Assembly: GCF_964204645.1 (NCBI RefSeq)
Contig: NC_134029.1
Location: forward strand, 13,628,850 to 13,692,849
DNA length: 64,000 nt
DNA from: Tubulanus polymorphus
Lineage: Eukaryota > Nemertea > Palaeonemertea > Tubulaniformes > Tubulanidae
Reading direction: 5' to 3'
Positions 1 to 12,124 of the stretch are shown piece by piece. The notes below the pieces were generated by a model that saw only the letters and a program-made list of their open reading frames with translations, did no database searches and was not told where the DNA came from. The position numbers and the translations under genes are program-made. The first letter of the stretch is position 1; each line of letters starts with the position of its first letter.

Positions 1-1847
1 TTCACTCGATATTGTTCAAACAATACAGTGAAGTATTCACACGCAGAAAGGCTAATTGATTTGATCCCTGCGATTAAATTTTGCTAAGGCCTTGTCTGAC
101 CTGCTGACATTTATATTCATGCCTAGATCCAAACATTCATGTGGTCACGGCTTGTATAACAGAAATCATGATGTAGGCCTGTACATTTTGCTGTACGTAG
201 GTTAAGTATACCGATTTCTCCTTGACTGATAAATGTACCGTACAGCTGTACGCATTATACAATTGTACCAATGGGAATAGGGCCTATTGATTGGGCTTTT
301 TATTTCCTGCGTTAGAATACTGAAATAAGCCTAACGTTCATTCAAATATAAAAAAATTGGTGAAAGTTTGATTACTGTATATACTGTAGGTTTTCATGTA
401 GTATGAATATTTTGCAGTTCACATGGGTATGATCCTGATTCCAATGTCAAACACATGAAGTTAAATGGTCAGGGACAGTCAACACCAAGATATCACTCTT
501 CGACCGATGTTGCACCATAGAAGATCTGATTCTTTCAGCTCAATTAAAGTGATTCAACACGATCGGCATAACACTGGAATAGGTTTGCAGTGACTAACAG
601 TTCATTTCATTTAGTCCTATCTACTTTTTAGCCAATTTGGATTTGATTGTAATTGAAACTCTGGAACTGTTAAGGAGAGACTAGTAAGACAAGTGGAAAA
701 AACACAAGTTATGCTTGATCCTCGTATTCAAATTTAATTCATATTCAAATTTATTTTACATCATATTTACGAAGCATATCATTGGTTCATGCAGTAACAA
801 AAATTAGGACAGAACAAATATTATTATAGAATTTTCAAAAAGGTAATGAATTTCTATAACTAAATGTACATTATTTTTCTAATGACTAAGATCAAGAGTG
901 ACTCTCCCGTTTATTAAGAAACACACGCAACTAGTGGAATAGGTTTGATATTTACACACATGTTGCAGACATAAATTGTTTATCAGTATGGAATTTGTAA
1001 AACATAAGGGCCGAAATCAACATCGGTCGAGACCCAGACCAAATCAATTCATAATTTATTGATTGGAAATACACTACAATATATGTATTTATTCATATAT
1101 TTCAATAAAAAGATTAACTTCTTAAATCTATTCCAAATCATAATACGTTCTTATCTGCAAATTTACTCGATCTATTTACTCAGCAGGTGCTTAAGATGAG
1201 TTCTTAATAGGACAGATCCATTTTAAGCGTGGTGATATTACAGGATCATGACGTTCGAATGCCAAAATAAATGCCTGGTCGAATAAATTCATAATTGTTG
1301 ATTGTACGTCCGCATATGATCGGTTTCAAAGCTGAATCACATTTGACATTTACACAATGGTTGCATATTAGGTTCGAATCTGTCAATGCATTTTGTTCTA
1401 TGTATCGGTATTTCAATTTACTACAATTCCCATCATCCTGAATGGCTTTGCAGAAAACCCGTCATCGCTGCTTTGCAGCTATATTAGTTAGTTGTTATTG
1501 TAAAAGCCTGATACTTGACATATACTGAACTTGATAGAGCACGTGTACATACATCATCACCACGCGGCTGATACTAAGCGACTCAATCGCTATTATTATT
1601 CCTAGCATGTGTGTAGTGTTGCTAAAGGCAGCCAGCAATAAGGAGTGCAGCGCTTGATTTTGTGTGTTAACTACAACCCCCACCCACTTGAACTGTCTGG
1701 GCGTAGCGTGCTTAGCACACCATCCGCACGAAAAGACTTAATACTTCCCAAACCCAGAAAGAAACTTTCTATGATGGGTTTCAGTATTGACTTTGAACTT
1801 CAAAAGTGAATGGAACTTTATGATGCGGTGCATGTTTAATGCATACT
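1..1847. other. AT-rich intergenic DNA, nothing recognised
   Basis: No coding similarity, splice-bounded ORF or clear repeat boundary is visible. The only open frame above 60 codons (1495-1683, minus) has low-complexity composition and no recognisable motif. Confidence 0.5.
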
Positions 1848-2514
1848 AAAGTCTATCCCAGTGGTTATGACTGCGGCATTTCACTCTCAAAGAGCCAGTA
1901 TCAACAACAATTTAATTGATACTGACAGCTTTAAGTGTTCAAACTCACACTGAGCATCGCTTCTTCGCTGCTAACAGGCAAGAGTGAATAAAGAGCAAAA
2001 CTTTTCCACACTTAATCCAAGAAAATGAAGTAATAAGCAATGGAAATTCAGCTTTGAAGTCTTGTTGCATTCAAGAGTGAATATTTTCGCTGGATGCTGA
2101 AGTCAGTGTTAACATTATTTGAGGTGTCAAAAGCAATTTCCAAGTTGAAAGATTATATTTAGACGGTGTTTCAAGCAAAACAACAGCACTCGACTCATGA
2201 GATAATTCCAGATTATATATGCTCACACTCTGAAGAGTTTATAGATGCACAAAATCAATCAGATTGAATTTGCCACGTGACATGATTATTCCCAAAATTA
2301 AACTAAAAATTCAAGAAAGGATTTTGTAAAATTATAAAAATTGGAATTTTAATGAATGGCCAGTTGATGGTATATTATTCACTCTCGAATGCAGTACCGT
2401 AGTCGCTTGACTCCAATTACTCATAAGGCTGAGCGATAGAAACCACAGGGATCCCAATATGTTGGTGTAACAACTCTTTGATGCACCGCGGTCATAACTA
2501 CTGGGATAGACTTT
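1848..2514. mobile_element. inverted-repeat-bounded segment, probable non-autonomous DNA transposon
   Basis: The left end reads AAAGTCTATCCCAGTGGTTA. The right end, read on the minus strand, gives AAAGTCTATCCCAGTAGTTA. The inverted match runs about 28 bp with two or three mismatches and encloses 667 bp without coding sequence. This is the layout of a MITE. No convincing target duplication was found, so the superfamily is unknown. Confidence 0.5.
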
Positions 2515-3539
2515 CTTAAGGCAATACGTCAGTATACATTCTTACCATAACCACCGGATACAGTCTGCTCTTGGCACAATCGCCATGAACCGACGTAGGC
2601 CAATTAAATTGGCCATGCAGTACATGGGGTACAAGCTTCACATCCACGATTCAAGTGTTTTGAAGCTGTTCAAAGACTGAACCTTAAGACCAACTACTAG
2701 CTGTACCCTGAGGGCCTATAGCTAGTCCAACGATTGACCAAGTGGAACAGGAAAACAATTTACACCAGTGGAAGAACGACAGTTACGCAAGATTAATTAT
2801 GGGCACTTGACAATTTTTGATCACATGAGACAATGCCATAAAACAACTAAAACTTTAGCATAAACTCGATTCGGGACAGTAACTAAATCAGAAGCTTCTA
2901 TATAAGTTTTTCAAATTTCAGGGCAGCACATATTAAACCAAGCCGACCGGTAACTGTTGAAATCAAGTTCATATACTGAATGTGGCTTTCAATAGTTTCA
3001 TGATATGGTATCTTTTAATAGAAAAGCAATTTAGGCCAAAAAAACGTTTTTAAATGTGACACCACGTCTTCGCAAGAACATTCCACAATTTAAATGTGGG
3101 TCTGTTGATACATGTCTCTGTACGCGGTAAAAACACTGCTCCATGGGAAACGTTATGTATTACAACGTGTAATATTGATACATAAACGGTTAATGCGATA
3201 TTGCTGACAATTATATCGACTTGTGTCGTGCAGTAAGTATAAACAATATCAAAATCATCAGTGTTGCAAACTAAATACAGATAATCGGGCTCCAAACATG
3301 ATTGCAAATGTAAAGACATAAAAATGAGTTCAATAAATGACACCTTATACCATCTTAAATTACTTAATAGTTTTCAGCGTTGCTCAGACTACGGATCTCC
3401 ATATACTGCGTGTGGTGTTGTTATCACTGCGGCGAAACGCTGGTGGGTGTGCGCTAATACCAGGTGCTGCGCTGACATCATGTCGGTGTTAAAATGATAA
3501 GTTTTTTTAAACAAAATGAACTATATTCATCAGAATGCC
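2515..3539. other. intergenic DNA, nothing recognised
   Basis: Only short spurious frames are present (for example 3050-3343, minus), with no family motif. Confidence 0.4.
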
Positions 3540-4090
3540 TCGTTTGTTTTGTGGAACATGTAATAAAACTTCGACTTTGTCGTCAATATTTCTTGCGACT
3601 GTGATTGAAGCTCCCGTACTCATAAAAGTCGAGGTTAATGAGTGATAGCAACCAGGCTAAAATCTCAGCTGGCTATTTTTTATGGCAAAGAGTAGTGACC
3701 GTCTGAAACTGCAAAGGATGATCCGGCCTTATCCGAATTCCACCAGTTCTATAATTTAGAATTCACTGTGTAGATGTGTCCGGAGCACTCCCGAGTCACT
3801 CGGCATTAGCGCTGATTATCGCGCGCGCTATACAATCAATATCTCTATGTACGTGTTGTGTTACACACACAGCAAGTGTATTGAGAGTCGCCGTAGCAAT
3901 GCGCTACAGCGGCTTGAACTAAGGAGTACCGTCGATTATATTTCAACCAAATTTGAGCACATATAAACATCAGAATTAAATATAAACCAAGTTACACCAT
4001 CTAGACCAAGTACATTATATATGTGTCAATTGACAGAATTATCGGTCCACAAAAAACAGCTTAAATCTTGTCATAAAGAAACATCCAGAC
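3540..4090 (+). repeat. dispersed repeat, unoccupied copy of the transposon target
   Basis: This stretch aligns along its length with 27920-28283 followed directly by 34751-34950. Shared blocks include TGATTGAAGCTCC, GACCGTCTGAAACTG, the ATCTCTATGTACGTG / ATCCCTATGTACATG pair, and ACAGCTTAAATCTTGTCATA near 4060 and 34910. In the second locus the two halves are separated by a 6.47 kb transposon. Here they are continuous through GTGTATTGAG at 3876-3885, so this copy keeps the pre-insertion state. Confidence 0.8.
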
Positions 4091-4100
4091 AGACAGGCAG

Positions 4101-4118
4101 ACACACACACACACACAC
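4101..4118. repeat. (AC)n microsatellite
   Basis: Nine AC dinucleotides in a row follow a CAGACAGGCAG stretch. Confidence 0.9.
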
Positions 4119-4509
4119 TGTCATGACGACGATGCCATAGATGGGTTTGTCTAATGATGAAACCAATCAAAAATTTGATTCTATCTGCAGTCAAGCGGAC
4201 GGATGCTATGACAGACGGACAACCTACAAAAAGTGAATGCAATAGCCTGCTGGGACTCAAGTCCTGAGTGGGCTAAAAATTCATAGATGTTCAGTTTCAT
4301 TTTTCATGTATCATGTTGAAAGCAATAAGTCTAACGTTATATCATAATGTACTGTTGTTATACACCATGAGGTGACTACTTTTGAGAAGGGTACATGTTA
4401 ACCCAAAATGCTTAGACTTTTTGCTTTCAACATGATATGCCACAAATAATGCAAAACTACAGTATGTTATTATATATGTTTACAGAAACAGGTCAATAGT
4501 GGCGCTTAA

Positions 4510-4797
4510 CCCTTTCAGTGCGTCTACACCGCAGTGCGGTGTATAAATCAGTGATGGATTTTGCTAGTACACCGCACTGCGGTGTATTGATGTAATTAGT
4601 AATTTGTAATTATCTCTATTGAAAAATGGCAGCAAGTGTCAAACATAGTGAAATACTAGTAACTAACGATACACCGCATTGCAGTGTAGACGCACTATAG
4701 TGGTATTCCCGTTGTTCAGCACACTAGGGTGGAATTTTTTGGAATTTTCAAATTATCTCCAGCACTATAGGGTATTAATTAGTCAGCACTGAAAGGG
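4510..4797. mobile_element. piggyBac-like MITE
   Basis: The 288-bp element begins CCCTTTCAGTGC and ends GCACTGAAAGGG. It is flanked on both sides by TTAA (4506-4509 and 4798-4801), the piggyBac target. It has no coding capacity. It carries three near-palindromes, ACACCGCAGTGCGGTGT at 4526-4542, a one-base variant at 4569-4585 and a weaker copy at 4671-4687. TIR plus TTAA make the class assignment firm; mobilisation by a piggyBac transposase is inference. Confidence 0.85.
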
Positions 4798-4801
4798 TTA
4801 A

Positions 4802-5816
4802 ATAGCAAAAGATTACATGGCAATGACCAAAACACGATGGGTTAACAAAAGACATTTTGAAAAAATTGCAAGTTTAAGGATAGCTTTTCTAATTTGATAA
4901 ACAACGCCTCCCTTGTTTAAAAATCAATATCAGAGTAGGCACAATATACAATGTATGAGAGTGCTGTCGCTGAGTGTGCATGCTATACATAGTCTCACTC
5001 ATGTGATTGATAGCACAGAAATAGATAACAACACTTCTTTTCTATATGATGACTTCAGAAATTTTTTCGAACAAAATATTTCATAGAAATATGGTACAGA
5101 TATATAGAAGTTGACCATGAACAATATCGTACTGGTGGGGTAATGCTTAATCTGGGTGACCCCTTGGCACCTCAGACTGCACAAATGATGATGTCTGATG
5201 TTTGTGTTCTCCACTTCTTCAGAATCGGTCTATGCAACGATTGAGAAACAATTTTTGTATTATTTACTTCAAATAAAATCCTATTCCTACGTGTATCTAG
5301 AACACAAGTACCACCTAGACCTACTGAATCAAAAGAATTTTCACTATCTGTATTAATAAATGCCTTCATACACAGGTTATCCCTATCCTTAGTCCATATC
5401 AGGGCCATTCTCGCCATTGGAATTCAATGAGGACTCTACGTTCGACTGTGGCAATCGAGGATTCCACTTGTGGCAAGGACCCACCAGGCTCACTAGTGTG
5501 CATTCAGACAATACTCCCGGATTTCTTCTCAGATTTAATTAAAATCTATACATTATTTCTCAAATTCTTTGAATGATGATTGGTAAAATCCACCTGCTAC
5601 ATGAACCTGAAGATCATCTGAGTTTATCAAGAGGAGTGATTAGCTTAATTTCTGATGAGGGAGGCTAAAAATCTAAAAAGAAAGTTCATTGAAAATGAAA
5701 TAGATTTTGACAGGGTTGTCACACTGATACGCTCGCCATCCAGCGGGATAGCTGGTGGCATGGAGTCCTCATTGAATAACATCTTTTTACGAGAGTTCGT
5801 CTCTATTTCGGTGCCA
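4802..5816. other. intergenic DNA, nothing firm
   Basis: Contains an 81-codon minus frame (5172-5417) of ordinary composition. I recognise no domain and see no repeat or splice support for it. Confidence 0.4.
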
Positions 5817-6260
5817 AGTAGGCTAAACTAGGGGTCCAGGAACACCATGCCCACTTGGGAAGTGGTTTCAAATGCTCAATCATCTAACAATTTCAAATTC
5901 AACGCCCCCTAGTGACCATATACAAAAACCAATGACCTTGAAACTCACCACAATCATAAAACATGTCAGCAGCTATGATTTTGTTATTGATTGTGGTAAC
6001 AAAATATGCCTCGTTACCAATTTAATATTGAAATACTAAGTTATTCTACTATTCAACGCCCCCTAGTGACCATATAGAATAACGTATTTCCTTAAAACTC
6101 ACCATAATCATAGACGATGTCATGAGCTATAACTTTGCAATTGATTGTGGTAACGAAATATGTATTGCTACAAATGTAATATAGAAATACTAAGATATTG
6201 TATTATTCAATGCCCCCTCATGGCCATATATAATATCCAATGAACTTGCGTCTTCAAAAC
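5817..6260. repeat. family D repeat with a 154-bp internal tandem array
   Basis: Units begin at CAACGCCCCCTAGTGACCAT near 5900 and again at 6054, and a partial unit begins at 6208, giving a 154-bp period. Each unit continues with a CTTGAAACTCACCA-like and TTGATTGTGGTAAC-like segment. A single unit occurs in the related copy near 35595-35710, so the array was probably amplified locally within this repeat. Confidence 0.75.
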
Positions 6261-6621
6261 TTCCCAAAATAACTGGATTCCGTCTACAGCCATACACGCG
6301 TTGATTCACCTCTTCAGTGTGATCTGATGTTTCGGTAACCTCTCTACTGCGATCTGATGTATCGTTAACCTCCTTAGAATGATCTGATGTATTGGTAACC
6401 TCTTCAGTACAATCTGATGTTTCGATAACCTCCTCAGCATAATCTGATGTATCAGCAACTTCCTCCTTGTGAGCTGATGTTCCAACAACCTCCCCAGCTT
6501 CCGTTTCTTCATTTCTCAGACGATTTTCTTTGACCCACTCTAAGTCATCCTCATAAGCTTTTTTCAATGAGAAAAGCTTTCGCTTCTCCAATATTCCTAC
6601 CAACAAAAGTTCAGAATCCAA
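6190..6621 (-). CDS. unrecognised ORF with acidic decapeptide repeats
   Basis: I do not recognise the gene. The N-terminal 45 residues are charged and look helical (LEKRKLFSLKKAYEDDLEWV). They are followed by six or more ten-residue repeats of the form EEV-x-x-TSD-x-x. These are encoded by a 30-bp DNA repeat whose GATCTGATGT-like word recurs at 6321, 6351, 6381, 6411, 6441 and 6471. The repeats keep frame while the third residue and the residues after TSD vary. The C-terminal 35 codons read into family D repeat DNA, so the true end is unclear. It may be an exon of a host gene or a chance ORF on a minisatellite; splice sites could not be fixed. Confidence 0.35.
   Translation of the reverse strand: MDSELLLVGILEKRKLFSLKKAYEDDLEWVKENRLRNEETEAGEVVGTSAHKEEVADTSDYAEEVIETSDCTEEVTNTSDHSKEVNDTSDRSREVTETSDHTEEVNQRVYGCRRNPVILGSFEDASSLDIIYGHEGALNNTIS
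6321..6490. repeat. 30-bp minisatellite, six units
   Basis: A GATCTGATGT-type core recurs exactly every 30 bases from 6321 to 6480. The rest of each unit varies, mostly by substitution. Confidence 0.85.
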
Positions 6622-6624
6622 TCA

Positions 6625-8200
6625 TTCAAATTAGAATGCATTTACAACCTACCAAGAAATGACAAAGTGGCAGATTGGACTTAATGATAAGTATTCAATG
6701 AATCCAATGTATTTACCACCTACCAAGAAATGACAAGGTGGTAGATTGGACTAAATGCGGCTCAACTCCAGAACACGTAAAAGTGGATCCGTGCAGAATC
6801 TAATCACATCGGACTGGTGTTTGAAATTAATCCGCCTGGACTATATAGGACTGATTCTAATCGTTGACGGATTTTACACGTCGACAATGTCTACAATCCT
6901 AAATATCGACCGATTCTACTCGTCGACAATGTCTACAACCCTGAGTGTCGACCGATTCTACTCGTCGACAATGTCTACAACCCTGATTGTCGACCAATTC
7001 TACTCGTTGGCAATGACAAAACCCACCACGATGGAACTATATTGACCTATTCTGGAGTTGAACCGTCAATTCTTGGTAGGTGGTACATACATTGGACACA
7101 TTGAATACTAATCATTTAGTCCAATCTACCACCTTGTCATTTCTTGGTAGGTGGTATATGCATTGGACACATTGAATACTGAACGTTTAGTCCAATCTAC
7201 CACCTTGTCATTTCTTGGTAGGTGGTACATACATTCATTGAAACCAATGTATGTACCACCTACCAAGAAATGACAAGGTGGTAGATTGGACTAAACGTTC
7301 AGTATTCAATGTGTCTAATGCGTATACAACCTACCAAGAAATGACAAGGTGGTAGATTGGACTAAACGTTCAGTATTCAATGTGTCCAATGCGTATACCA
7401 CCTAACCAAGAAATGACAAGGTGGTAAATTGCTTAGTGTGCATGCTTAGTATTCAATGTTTCCAATGCAGGTACTACCTAGCAAGGAATGACAAGGTGGT
7501 AGATTGTAATAAACGTTCAGTATTCAATATGTCCAATGAATTTGCCATCTACCAAGATATGAAAAGGTCGTAGATTGGACTAAATATTGAGTATTCAATA
7601 AAACCAATGTATGTACAACCTACCAAGAATTGACAAGGTGGTAGATTGGACTAAATGATTAGTATTCAATAAGTCCAATGTATGTACCACCTACCAAGAA
7701 ATGACAAGGTGGTAGATTGGACTAAATGATTAGTATTCAATGTGTCCAATGTATGTACCACCTACCAAGAATTGACAAGGTGGTAGATTGGACTGTGACG
7801 AGTAGAATCGGTCGACAATCAGGGTTGTAGACATTGTCACCGTGTAGAATCGGTCAACAATCAGGGTTGTAGACATTGTCGACGAGTCGAATCGGTTGAC
7901 AATCAGGGTTGTAGACATTGTCGACGAGTAGAATCGGTCGACGGGTAGAATCGGTCGACGAACAGGAACCGAACCACTCACTTCATTAAAGAAAACCCAC
8001 CACGATGGAAGTATATTGACCTATCCTGGAGTTGAACCGAATTGACAAGGTGGTAGATTGGACTAATGGTCAGTATTCAATGTAATCAATGTATGTACAA
8101 CCTAACAACAAATGACAAGGTGGTAGATTGGAATACACGTCCAGTATCCAATGTGTCCAATGCATATACCACCTACCAAGATATGACAAAATGGTAGTCT
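6625..8200. repeat. compound satellite array with inverted blocks
   Basis: The main unit, about 70-80 bp, contains CCACCTACCAAGAAATGACA and GGTGGTAGATTGGACTAAA. It occurs in forward orientation at about 6640-6760, 7246-7790 and 8041-8190, and inverted at about 7065-7235. A second unit of 42 bp, with the core TTCTACTCGTCGACAATGTC, is tandem at about 6870-7010 and inverted at about 7795-7960. A spacer with CCACCACGATGGAA...CTGGAGTTGAACCG is present at 7023-7056 and again at 7993-8039. Open frames here encode only the repeats. Confidence 0.85.
7166..7315. repeat. perfect hairpin, 70-bp arms, 10-nt loop
   Basis: Bases 7166-7235 are the exact reverse complement of 7246-7315, with the loop CATTGAAACC at 7236-7245. 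It is the inversion point of the satellite array. Lack of any arm mismatch implies recent origin or ongoing gene conversion. Confidence 0.95.
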
Positions 8201-9752
8201 CATGCATTTTAGGATCATTTTCTGTGGCAAATCTACCAAAGTAAGTCTCTATCCAAAATGTCATGACTTAAGTCAGTAAATAAATAATGAAGAAAAAATG
8301 AATACAGTAGATGAACAATAATCAAATATGACTCAGCGTTTGATAACCGAGCATTTAGAAACTCTACAACTGCAACAAGCAATTAGCATACTTAAACTAG
8401 TTTTAACTATTTGTTCTGATTCTTCTGATCTGACTCCGGCTGTAGTCAGGGCTTTGACAACAAATCTGTTTGATAATTTCACATTATTGATTAATCAATT
8501 TCAAAATACTTGACCATTTAAATTATTTCAACTTCAAATTCAAACTTTCAATGTACATTTACTGGAGAACTTAGAGGCCTTTTTAAGGTGATATAACTCA
8601 AAACATTAAAAAATTGAATCAGTAAAAGATAACAATAACATGAACTTACTCCGAGTGATCACTTCTGCTATATACCAAAAACTTATTCCTGTCTATAATC
8701 TGCACAGGCCATGCAACATTTTTGGTACACCTTTGAGACAGGCGAATCCAAATATCCTTTCCATATCTGCTCCTGGAAAGGGATATAATAAAATTATTGA
8801 TGTTCAATGAAATAGATCATAAAAACAGAAACAAGCTTAGAATTCTTAAAATGGGCGTTTGAGTGATAAGAAATTTTTGAGAATTATTAGAGACATAATA
8901 GTTAGAAATAAAGCTGATCAGAAGCTGATTAGTTCAATTCAAGTACAAAACTAAACCAGTTGTGTACTTAGGAAGATATAGTACAGTTGTAATGTAGTCT
9001 AGTTATTTGTGGTTTTATCTTAAGATACAAATGTGCTTTACAAGCATAATTTGTAATGTGATCGCTGATTGGCTGGCTTGTTGCGCTAGCTGCTAGATTT
9101 TAATGTTTATCAACTAACACTGTTTTGCCGTTTATTAACCTAACAGGTCCACTGGTTCGGTTAAGATACGTAGGAGTAACAAAATTAGATTACCATTCAA
9201 TAACATAGGCCTATAGAATAATTGACATATACCGGGTCAGATGAGCACCAAAAGTACCAAGTGAAGGCCACACGGCTGACGAAAAAGACCTGAGGTCTTT
9301 AGAATTTAATTTTGTATGTGCTCAACTTAAGGGCAGATGGGGATATACTTTTAGAAACAATTAATTCAGTTTATTTATAAATGAGTTACAATCTAAGAAA
9401 GTTCCTGGAGATATTTAGGAGTTGGCTGGCTTGAAAATTATTTTGCACGTGCCAGTTACCTCGTTGAAAAATGCCTGTCAATAAATTGGCGTAGTGAGTA
9501 CTAGACAACTATGGCCTACAGAGATCGAATCGACTCAAATAGTTTTTTAGAGAGAATAGGTCCTATATTTTTGTTGACCGGCATTCTAGTAGGGAGCACA
9601 GAAACGCTTGCAAAACTCTATTTTTCTCAATTGCCGTGTGGCTTTAGGAGTTTTTTTGTTGATAATGCTTATCACCACAAAAACAGAGAATATCTCTTAA
9701 TGTTAGTTATGAAACAAGGATAAAAGAACATCTCAGTCTTTGAAATTTAATA
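8201..9752. other. intergenic DNA with two unassigned short ORFs
   Basis: Frames at 8328-8513 (+, 61 codons) and 9511-9723 (+, 70 codons) have unbiased composition but no recognised motif and no splice context. Nothing else is visible. Confidence 0.4.
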
Positions 9753-9923
9753 CAGTGGAACCTTGTTACAGCCAACCTCACGGAGCAAGAAAATATGTTC
9801 GATAGTTTGTTATATCCAGTATGAAATTAATCACATTGTCTTACTTGGAACAAAATTTGGTTCTTTATTTGTTTTATCTGATGAATCGTTGTAAACCGAG
9901 TTTGTTGTTATGAGGTTCCAATG
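9753..9923. mobile_element. Tc1/mariner (pogo-like) MITE
   Basis: Begins CAGTGGAACCTTGTTAC and ends TGTTATGAGGTTCCAATG, giving an 11-bp TIR with one mismatch. It is flanked by TA at 9751-9752 and 9924-9925. Size, TA duplication and a CAGTGGAACCT terminus fit pogo/Tigger-type non-autonomous elements. Confidence 0.7.
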
Positions 9924-12124
9924 TAAATGATTGATGGTAATTGAACTGAACAAAATCTTAATTGAATTAAATTGATTTGAACTCTAAAACGGGCAACTGT
10001 CAGTACTTACTTCTAAAAGCAATGTAATGAATCTAATCACCTTCCCACTAGGTGTCTGAACTGAATAATTGATACTGTACTGATTAAGATAATACTACTG
10101 ATACCTTTTCCAATAGCTCCAAAATTCAGCACATGGTGGATTCAAAATGGCCGCTGAAAACTGATGACTCACACAGGAAGTGATAATATTAATGTAGCTT
10201 ACAGCCTCACGAGGGCAGCACAGTACCATACATAGTCCAAGAGAGTCTTAAGTCTATCAAGTCCATGACATTGGACTTTGCTAGGCGGTATGAAATTTAA
10301 AAAAAAAAATTTTGAGCTGGCTGATGTGTCCATGGCAATCTTACTAAGCGGTATACCACCTAAGAAAAAATTACCACCTAACTGTCTATTCTAGGAATAG
10401 AATACCACTTAACATGCATTCGTTGGAGCGGACGGACGGACTAAAAAGCATAGAAAAGAGCCAATTGCCAACTCATAGCAGAAGGAAAATACTGCCATCA
10501 CTGCTAAATTTTACATAATCAGCATATTTGCCAATATTTTGCCAATGTAAAATTTTTGACAGAATTTTGTGTTAAAAACGCTTAGGGCAAATTAATTGTT
10601 GAATTTGATTATTGTATCATAGAAATTAATGACCCCGACCATTAAGTGGGAAAACAAATATTAGTAATCAGTGCGTCATTGGCCCAACAGTGGCTGCTAG
10701 TTAAAGTTGGCGCCACTTTACAGTACATGCAATTACTAATCAACAAATGTTTGGCCAGTTTTGACTAACGATCACCCTGAAAGTCATTATTTTACTCATA
10801 CTGATACTTCTTGATACCTTATTTCATCAGAGAAATGATTAAGAGCTGTTTATCAATCAAAATTCACAGAAGTTATATTCCCGGTAGCAATAAAATATCA
10901 AATTTGAATTTGTCTTTCATTGTCCGCCATTGTGGATGCAACGTTCTTACAGTTAAATTCTTTCACTAAAGTCTGTAGCCATCCGTCTTCTCCTCATACA
11001 AGTATTTACGAACCATTTTGTAATACGTCAGCCTCTTCTTTACCATTACTGACGTACATTTACGTCGCAAATAATGACCTTCTCTCGCCATGCATGACGT
11101 ATTTTCATGTCCCAAATAAATGCATTTACTACAATTACTGGTGTGGTGAGTCACTACGCCGATGGTGTGTCAATGTACTATAGAACCATCTGCTTGAATT
11201 TAGTTCCAATTTTTACTCACAGATGGGGGGGGGTTAGTACCTCTAACAGAATACATTCATCCACAAAATGTCAAAAAAATACAAACATATATATACAGAC
11301 TTTTTTTTCTCCTAGAAATCAAAACAAATACCGGCTATGATTTTTTTCTTAAATACACAAATAAATACCGACTTGGAAGACCCACTACGAACACTGCCAT
11401 TGGTATCGTCATTCTTGCTAGTTTAGATACTGAATTAAATTTACAATGTTATGTGGCAAATGGCATGTCCAAACTGCCAAAAACCCGAAGGGGTACCTCA
11501 AAAGATTCAGACAAGGGCACCAAAACAGTTAAGGGCAGTATTAATTTCCAAAAATTCTGAAGAGGTCACATTCATATAATCGAAATGCTCTAAAAGGCTA
11601 AACTCTAGAATAATCTTAGATTAACATTTGTCTCGGCAAAGAAATTTAATTTTCCTTGTATATTCAGTGATGTGAACTTGAAACGAGTTTCATCAATTAA
11701 GACTTGGAAAGCATCTGTATCACCATTCTCAAATGCAAGCCAGAATATTTGATGTAAATGCCAAACAACAAAGTGCTTTTTTGTCAATCGTTTAAAACTA
11801 TCAACTGTTGGATAATGATTGGACTTAATTATTGATCCATCTTTGACAATTCTATTAATCTGTTAGATTTTCATTATTTCAAATCAGATAAAACTTTGTT
11901 AGCCTTCTTGGGAATTTTTCGACACGCTTTGATGATCTTAGTAACTAAGTATGTTTCTACCCACACCATTTGCAGTTCATCGGAATCTAGATGGCCTACT
12001 TGCAGCCATTATTGTTCCGCAAAATCAGACGCTTTGAACAAATGTCTTAGGATTGTCTTGAGGTTTACTGTGAACATGTATCTCCTGACAGCCTAGGATC
12101 ACAAGGAAAATTTGGTCCATCAGA
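9924..12124. other. intergenic DNA, nothing firm
   Basis: Contains a G-run near 11226 and short unassigned frames, of which 11605-11787 (minus) has the most protein-like composition. No domain is recognised. Confidence 0.4.

Noticed and set aside
5900-6240. CRISPR-like direct repeats
   Set aside because: The 154-bp units have no short repeat/unique spacer structure, and the context is eukaryotic.
6755-7045. 96-codon ORF with FYSSTMSTTL repeats
   Set aside because: It is a direct reading of a 42-bp satellite, and the inverted copy of the satellite gives a similar ORF on the other strand.
9511-9723. Small plus-strand ORF starting MAYRDRIDSN
   Set aside because: Short, no homology recognised and no supporting splice or promoter signal.
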